Assembly: GCA_903858195.1 (NCBI GenBank) | Contig: CAIOHW010000057.1 | Location: forward strand, 1 to 12,760 | DNA length: 12,760 bases | Source: Oligoflexia bacterium | Lineage (GTDB): Bacteria > Bdellovibrionota > UBA1018 | Direction of reading: 5' to 3' | Shown here: piece by piece, positions 8,437-12,760 of the stretch | How the letters are laid out: every line of letters starts with the position of its first letter | Numbering within the stretch: position 1 is the first letter of the stretch | Translations under genes and position numbers: made by a program | Notes under the pieces: generated by a model | The model's database searches: none | Told to the model about the DNA's origin: nothing | The model's input: the letters and a program-made list of their open reading frames with translations, nothing else

Positions 8437-8671
8437 TGTCACAAACAGCCCTTTTCAGGGCATCGTAGTCGTCTTGCTGGAAGCACCCAGTCAGCCCCCG
8501 GGGGGACGATCCCCGGGCGTGGGCCCCTCAGGCAGTGCGGTTCTCACCGACTGGCTCTGCAAGGCGTTAGAAGAATTAAATTTTTAGGAAAGTTGCTGTC
8601 GCGGTCACCCCCGGCCAGGGGCGATCCAGGCAGTTCGCGGGCTCCGCACACGTAATGCGGTTTGGCTCGCG
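8437..8671 (-). ncRNA. Candidate structured RNA of unrecognised family
   Basis: There is no convincing coding frame here, but minus-strand RNA would fold into several hairpins: GCCCT-GAAA-AGGGC (8448-8461) and CGGT-GAGA-ACCG (8538-8549), both closed by GNRA tetraloops; CCCGGGG with CCCCGGG (8497-8517); CCGCA with TGCGG (8644-8660); and a weak CCCC/GGGG stem (8608-8621). Two nested longer-range helices, CTTGC/GCAAG (8473-8477 with 8559-8563) and roughly CCAGTC/GACTGG (8487-8492 with 8549-8554), enclose the 8497 and 8538 hairpins in a multibranch arrangement. GNRA loops appear only on the minus strand. I looked for RNase P, tmRNA, SRP RNA and common riboswitch consensus blocks and found none. 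It may be the body of a small RNA or of a long leader that also includes the upstream small ORF and the downstream terminator. The exact ends are unknown. Confidence 0.4.
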
Positions 8672-8764
8672 CTACCTTAACTTCGGGGGGCCTGTTTCAG
8701 GCCATTCGATCATTGCTCGAATCGTGTAAGGGGCGCTCTCAATTTGAGCGACTCGCTTGTCCAT
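8672..8764 (-). CDS. Possible 30-residue small protein or leader peptide
   Basis: An ATG at 8764 follows a GGAGG at 8773-8777 with an eight-base spacer, a better ribosome site than that of most larger genes in this window. It opens 30 codons beginning MDKRVAQIESAPYTIRAM and ending EWPETGPPKLR before TAG. There is no signal peptide or membrane segment, and no run of one amino acid typical of classical attenuators; the Pro-Pro six codons before the stop could slow ribosomes. I do not recognise a family. The coding DNA contains three hairpins (CGCTC/GAGCG at 8734-8750, ATTCGA/TCGAAT at 8704-8722, GGCCTG-TTT-CAGGCC at 8689-8703), so the same bases may serve as structured RNA. Beyond the TAG the frame stays open for about 32 more codons, so a nonsense-truncated older gene is an alternative. 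Confidence 0.4.
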   Translation of the reverse strand: MDKRVAQIESAPYTIRAMIEWPETGPPKLR

Positions 8765-8771
8765 CTTTACG

Positions 8772-8853
8772 TCCTCCGTGTTTCAACCTGAAATCAGACT
8801 AACTCAGTCAGTTTTTTTCTAAAATTGTGTCTCCTCCGACATTTTGAAATCAG
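8772..8853 (-). repeat. Degenerate direct repeat carrying two GGAGGA sequences
   Basis: On the minus strand the 9-mer CTGATTTCA occurs at 8853-8845 and again at 8797-8789. Each is followed, after 6 and 10 bases respectively, by CGGAGGA (8838-8832 and 8778-8772). The downstream copy is the ribosome site of the 30-codon ORF. The upstream copy leads to no ATG at a useful distance, so it may be a remnant duplication or a decoy/regulatory copy. Confidence 0.5.
8773..8777 (-). promoter_or_regulatory. Ribosome-binding site of the 30-codon ORF
   Basis: GGAGG on the minus strand, eight bases before the ATG at 8764, immediately downstream of a small hairpin (TTTCA/TGAAA, 8781-8793). It is the main reason to take the short ORF seriously. 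Confidence 0.5.
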
Positions 8854-9066
8854 CTTTAATATTAATTGGTTAGACACGAAAAAAGTCGCAACTGGTTCTC
8901 TTGAGGGCGGTCTGCGGCGCACTGTTGAACTTCTGCGCACCCGAGGCAAACTTGGACGCCCAGTCTCGCCAAAGCGCCGTTAAAACCTATTAATATCAAA
9001 CAGTTATGGGTTATCAGGGCTGGCACGCGGGCTGCTTTACCAGTCTCCCTAATCCGAGGGACCCCG
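8854..9066. other. Divergent intergenic region, likely promoters in both directions
   Basis: It separates the minus-strand leader from the plus-strand lipoprotein gene. It contains AT-rich islands: the palindrome TTAATATTAA (8856-8865) and the palindrome TATTAATA (8988-8995), within more GC-rich sequence. I could not find well-spaced -35/-10 pairs on either strand, so no promoter is called. An inverted repeat GCGCA/TGCGC lies near 8917-8938. The plus-strand gene has GAGGGA five bases before its ATG at 9067. Longer open frames crossing this region overlap the lipoprotein gene and look like shadows. Confidence 0.4.
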
Positions 9067-12000
9067 ATGAAGCTCAGCTCGCGCGCCCATCTCATCGCTG
9101 CCATCTCCATGCTCCTGCTCTCTGCGTGCACGCAGACTCGAGAGGCAAGGTTTCCAGAAGGTGCAGGCGACAATCTCTTCGAGATCACCTTGTTCTCAGA
9201 CTCAAAGGTGAGCATCGAGCTCGAGTCCGCACCGAGAAAAGACCAGCAGTACAAGCCCCGCTTCAAGGCTTCCGAGCAGGCAAGCCTCCTTTTAGTGCAG
9301 AAGGTCGAAGGCCCGAAGGCCCTGCGCTCGATGTTCAAGGGACTCTCTCTTCCCGCCCAGGCCGAGCAGCAGTATTCCATCCGGTTCACGCTGGATCGCC
9401 AGTTCCTGACCGCCCACCGCGTGACGAACTCGTCCGAGGCGCTGACCATTGAAGACAGCCAGCTTGCTCAAGCTGTCTCCACCTCTTCACCCGGTCTTGG
9501 CCAGAGCCTCGAGCTCTGGGTGCCGATCTTCCAGTACCGCGTGCAGGAGTATGGCCGGGTCGTCAGGTCGCGCAATGAGCTCGGTGAAGAGACGAGCACG
9601 CTGAGGCTCAAGGCCACCGAATGGCGGCAGGCCACCCATGTTCGGGTCTCGAGCCTTCCCGAAGACCGCATTCCGGTTGCCGCAGCCTCTTCTGAATCTT
9701 CCGAACGCATCTTTGTCCGTGAAAAGCTCGAAGGCGCAGTCCTGACCCGTGAAGAGCTTGCCTCTAGGCTTGATGTCCGCGTGGACCGCGGCTCGCTTTT
9801 CCAGCTCGGGGTCGATGGTTCCGAGCTCGTGCTCTCAGAGATCGTTTCAGCTTCGGATGCTTCGATCACCGAGTCCCAGCGCGAGCTCGTTCGCTCTCAG
9901 GATCGGGGCGCGCCCGCCTCGCGCGACATCTCTCGTTGCGAAGCGGGGTTGAAGGACAAGCTTTCTGCCTCCATCGAAGACTGCGTGCGCGTCGTGCGTT
10001 ACCGCGTGCCGATCTCCCATGTCGAGGCTCGGCGCAAGTCGGTCGATCTCGACGGCACCCTGGCCGCCGAAGTGGAGTACCGCACGGTCTCGAAGCCCGA
10101 TTCGTCCAAGCTCGTGCAGATTGCGCGCAATCCCCTCGTCAGCGAGACGAGCCAGTCATCGCTTGATCCGCGCCGGGCCCTGAAGGTATCCGAGCTCAAG
10201 GGGCGCGAGTTTCTGTTCCGCCGAACCCTCGAGGACAGCCCCAACTCATTCGAATACACATTTGCAGGATCGAGCGGACCCCTTGAGATCGCACGCCTGA
10301 TCTTTGAAAAGGGACGCGTCAGGATCGTTCGTGCTGATGCGATCGTTCCCACTTCCGGCAATAATCGCCGCGATCTGTCTGACCTCATGTCGATGCCGGC
10401 CCGTTACTTCCGCGAAGTGGCGACCGACCCGCAGGGAAACAAGCTTGCCCATCCACGCGTGGTCGAGTCTGATCCGTCACACCCCGAGGCCATTGCCTAT
10501 GTCGAATGGGAGGGGAATTCGATTCCTCCCGTCTCTTCCGCCCTCAACTACTACGAGCTCGGACAGTGCTTTGTCGGACCCACGGATGTGGCCGTCTCCG
10601 AGGTTGACCACCGGCTTAACGCTCAGGATGGCGTGCTGAACTTCAGCATGGAGCTTACCTATCTCAACAACCCGGGAATGGACTGCGCCGGTGTCTACGA
10701 GGCGGGATACTTTGACCAGGTGCAGACTTCATTCACCTTTCGCGAGCGCATCTCGCTCAAGAAGTATGTCAAGGGCGACGAGCAGCCCTTGCTGGATCTT
10801 CCGCTTGAGGCACAGAAGCGCCTCGGTTTTGGTCTCTTCACCTACAAGAAGAACTCGCCAAACCGTTATGGCAACACGGGCTCTCACGGCACTGAGACTG
10901 CGCTTCCTGCGCTCTTTGACCTGAGGCAGGGCCGCAGCGTGCGTTACGTGCTTGCAGGGCTTCCTGCCGAGGGAGAGCTTCGCGAGGCGATCATCCGTGC
11001 CACGCGCGAGGTGATCTCCGACTGGAACTCCGCATTCAAAAAGGCATTCCGTGGAACCCCCATGGAGCGCGAAGGCGATGTCCTTGAGCTTGCCATCGAA
11101 GGGGAGGCGGGAGTCGCCAGCAGTGCCCTGGGCGATCTGGATGCGAACCACATCTACTTCATCCCCAAGCGCACGCGCTCGGGAGTGATTGGCCTGGGCG
11201 GAGCCCACTCCAACCCGAGGTCCGGCCGCGTGGAGGCCGCATCGGTGTTTATCTACGGCGGGAACATCCTTTCGTTCGTCGATTCGTTGCGAAAACTCGA
11301 AGCTGCGAAGGCCGATTACCTGAGGCAGGTTGGTTCTCCTTCTTTCCGTGCCGCCGAAGAGTCATCGCCGTCCACGGCACCGTCAACCGGCGCGTCCTCA
11401 CCTGCCGGGCGCGTGCAGGGCGGGATTGCCCGCCACATGGGGGCATCGAGCCAGGAAAAGCTTGCTGCACTGGGCGCCCTTTCGAGCAAGGCGCCGCAGC
11501 TTGCCTTTTACCAGGCCATGCAACAGGCGGCTCGCGAGGGCAGGCTTGCCGATGAGCGCTATGTCACGAAGGTCTACTCCAAGGCGCTGCTTGGCGCGAT
11601 GGAAGGAAGGCTTGCGCGCAAGGACCTGGCACGTCTCCGTGCCGAGGTCAGGCGCGCCGACTCGCTCTCGGCGTTTTTTGATCATCTGGAGCAGGCCGGA
11701 ATCTGCACCCACCCGGCTCCCCAGCTCGGAGCAGGGCATCTCTCTGAGGGGCTCTCCACGAAGTCGGACCTGGACCTCGTGGTCGGAGTCTACAAGCCCA
11801 CGCTCGCCCACGAACTGGGCCATAACCTCGGGCTTCGACACAACTTCATGGGGTCGGTTGACAAGGCCAATTGGAAGCTCGACGGCTTTGATTCTTCAGC
11901 TCGCGACTATTCGTCGATCATGGACTACCTCGCCAACGACCATGACACCTACGATGGCCTCGGGCCTCAGGATATTGCCGCGATCCGTGCCGCCTACGCA

Positions 12001-12760
12001 GGCAGGCTGGAGGCTGCCGACGGCTCGATGGTGAGCCTGGGGGATGCCAAGCAGCGGCTCGGCATTGCTTCGTGGCACGAACTTTCGCGCGAAATGGCTG
12101 CAGGACTCAAGCTCAGGCCCTTCCTTTTCTGCTCGGATGAAGAGGCCGGAGAGATCCCGGTCTGCAATCGCTTTGATCGCGGCACCACTCCTGCCGAGAT
12201 CGTTTCGGCCATCGTGGATGATTATCGTTCACTGTATTCGATGACCAACTTTGCGGGCGACCGGCTGCGGTTCAGTCAGCTTGAGAGCGGATCTTACGTG
12301 GGTAGGCTGTTTTCGAGGTTCGTGCCGATAAGGCAGTTTCTCGAAGAGACGATCTTCCAGGCGATCCACGGCGGTAGCGAAGAGGTCATCAATGACCACG
12401 CGGCTGCAGCAGTGGCCGGCATGCAGTTCTTCCACTCGGTGATTCGCACGCCGGACGCACCTACCGTCGCCAGTGAGGCCGAACGCGTGATGGAAGTCGC
12501 GCTTCAGGGCGGCAAAACCGTTCGAATTGAACGCCGCTGGCTCAAGGACATCGGCTTCGAGGCTGGTGAGGACCGTCTGCGCATCCGTGGAGTGGAGTTC
12601 GACAAGGTCGTCTCGCTCATGATGCTCACGGATCGTCAGTTGGGGTTCAGGCGCTATGAGGCTGCAAACCTCCGCTACTCGTACCCTGAGTTCGAAAAAA
12701 TGGTTTTCCGCGGCCAGGGCACTCCCGACCAGCTTCCGACCAACGCCCTGCTGGGCGAGA
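9067..12760 (+). CDS. Giant lipoprotein zinc metalloprotease of the Met-zincin type (3' end beyond window)
   Basis: 1231 codons are visible with no stop. The protein starts with a lipoprotein signal peptide: a basic/hydrophobic stretch and lipobox LSAC with C21 as the lipidated residue. T22 rather than D at +2 favours outer-membrane sorting under the enterobacterial rule. A long region of about 730 residues, which I do not recognise in full, includes NPRSGRVEAASVFIYGGN near 730-750, resembling the segment before the active site in DUF5117/DUF4953-type proteases. A Ser/Thr/Ala/Pro-rich linker lies at about 766-782. The catalytic motif HELGHNLGLRH is at 915-925 (zinc ligands H915, H919, H925; catalytic E916), with a Met-turn SSIMDY (M952). 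At least 300 further residues follow. It probably cleaves proteins at the cell surface or periplasmic face of the outer membrane; the substrate is unknown. GAGGGA five bases upstream supports the start. It is divergent from the smc-lolA run. Confidence 0.85.
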   Translation, partial: MKLSSRAHLIAAISMLLLSACTQTREARFPEGAGDNLFEITLFSDSKVSIELESAPRKDQQYKPRFKASEQASLLLVQKVEGPKALRSMFKGLSLPAQAEQQYSIRFTLDRQFLTAHRVTNSSEALTIEDSQLAQAVSTSSPGLGQSLELWVPIFQYRVQEYGRVVRSRNELGEETSTLRLKATEWRQATHVRVSSLPEDRIPVAAASSESSERIFVREKLEGAVLTREELASRLDVRVDRGSLFQLGVDGSELVLSEIVSASDASITESQRELVRSQDRGAPASRDISRCEAGLKDKLSASIEDCVRVVRYRVPISHVEARRKSVDLDGTLAAEVEYRTVSKPDSSKLVQIARNPLVSETSQSSLDPRRALKVSELKGREFLFRRTLEDSPNSFEYTFAGSSGPLEIARLIFEKGRVRIVRADAIVPTSGNNRRDLSDLMSMPARYFREVATDPQGNKLAHPRVVESDPSHPEAIAYVEWEGNSIPPVSSALNYYELGQCFVGPTDVAVSEVDHRLNAQDGVLNFSMELTYLNNPGMDCAGVYEAGYFDQVQTSFTFRERISLKKYVKGDEQPLLDLPLEAQKRLGFGLFTYKKNSPNRYGNTGSHGTETALPALFDLRQGRSVRYVLAGLPAEGELREAIIRATREVISDWNSAFKKAFRGTPMEREGDVLELAIEGEAGVASSALGDLDANHIYFIPKRTRSGVIGLGGAHSNPRSGRVEAASVFIYGGNILSFVDSLRKLEAAKADYLRQVGSPSFRAAEESSPSTAPSTGASSPAGRVQGGIARHMGASSQEKLAALGALSSKAPQLAFYQAMQQAAREGRLADERYVTKVYSKALLGAMEGRLARKDLARLRAEVRRADSLSAFFDHLEQAGICTHPAPQLGAGHLSEGLSTKSDLDLVVGVYKPTLAHELGHNLGLRHNFMGSVDKANWKLDGFDSSARDYSSIMDYLANDHDTYDGLGPQDIAAIRAAYAGRLEAADGSMVSLGDAKQRLGIASWHELSREMAAGLKLRPFLFCSDEEAGEIPVCNRFDRGTTPAEIVSAIVDDYRSLYSMTNFAGDRLRFSQLESGSYVGRLFSRFVPIRQFLEETIFQAIHGGSEEVINDHAAAAVAGMQFFHSVIRTPDAPTVASEAERVMEVALQGGKTVRIERRWLKDIGFEAGEDRLRIRGVEFDKVVSLMMLTDRQLGFRRYEAANLRYSYPEFEKMVFRGQGTPDQLPTNALLGE

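Noticed and set aside
8461..8480. tmRNA-like tag reading frame (DDYDAL on the minus strand)
   Set aside because: It has no in-frame stop after the alanine-leucine end and none of the tRNA-like ends of tmRNA; chance resemblance.
8233..8655. 140-codon plus-strand open frame
   Set aside because: It is antisense to the first membrane segment of the sulfatase-like gene and runs through the terminator and hairpins; no family features.
8382..8800. RNase P RNA or tmRNA
   Set aside because: I checked both strands by eye for the RNase P block GAGGAAAGTC and the ACAGAA block, and for the tmRNA GGTTCGATTCC-type end. Only a partial AGGAAAGT at 8587 was seen, without the rest.
8862..9449. 195-codon minus-strand open frame across the intergenic region and the start of the lipoprotein gene
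   Set aside because: It overlaps the convincing signal-peptide start at 9067 on the other strand and its composition looks like a shadow; no recognisable motif.

Overview
The window is moderately GC-rich DNA from a Gram-negative (diderm) bacterium. The diderm call rests on LolA, the periplasmic lipoprotein chaperone, on a YejM-like inner-membrane sulfatase-fold protein, and on a very large lipoprotein metalloprotease. The gene set and the style of the SMC ATPase head would suit a Bdellovibrionota/'deltaproteobacterial' lineage, but that placement is inference; no rRNA or other taxonomic marker is present.

Right-to-left (minus strand), positions 8321 to 1 hold a tight run of five genes: a YejM/LtaS-like membrane sulfatase-fold protein, smc (chromosome condensin), lolA (lipoprotein carrier), yajQ (UPF0234) and rimO (ribosomal protein S12 methylthiotransferase, cut by the left edge about ten residues before its expected end). 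The smc stop and lolA start share one base, yajQ and rimO are 3 bases apart with the rimO ribosome site inside the end of yajQ, and lolA and yajQ are separated by a gap that is mostly one hairpin. The set links chromosome segregation, envelope biogenesis and ribosome modification, probably by co-transcription rather than by one pathway.

Positions 8322-9066 (745 bases) hold no conventional gene but are rich in structure. Reading on the minus strand, toward the sulfatase gene, there is an AT-rich stretch, a degenerate duplicated element with two GGAGG sequences, a 30-codon ORF with a near-ideal ribosome site, a series of hairpins (two with GNRA tetraloops when read as minus-strand RNA), and a strong GC-rich terminator-like hairpin ending about 60 bases before the sulfatase start. 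This is the best candidate for something undescribed: a structured leader/attenuator or a stand-alone small RNA. It matches no RNA family I could recognise by eye.

On the plus strand, positions 9067-12760 are the first 1231 codons of a giant lipoprotein with a metzincin zinc-protease site (HELGHNLGLRH plus a Met-turn), running off the right edge. It is divergent from the five-gene run, and its lipobox makes it a likely client of the Lol pathway to which the neighbouring LolA belongs.
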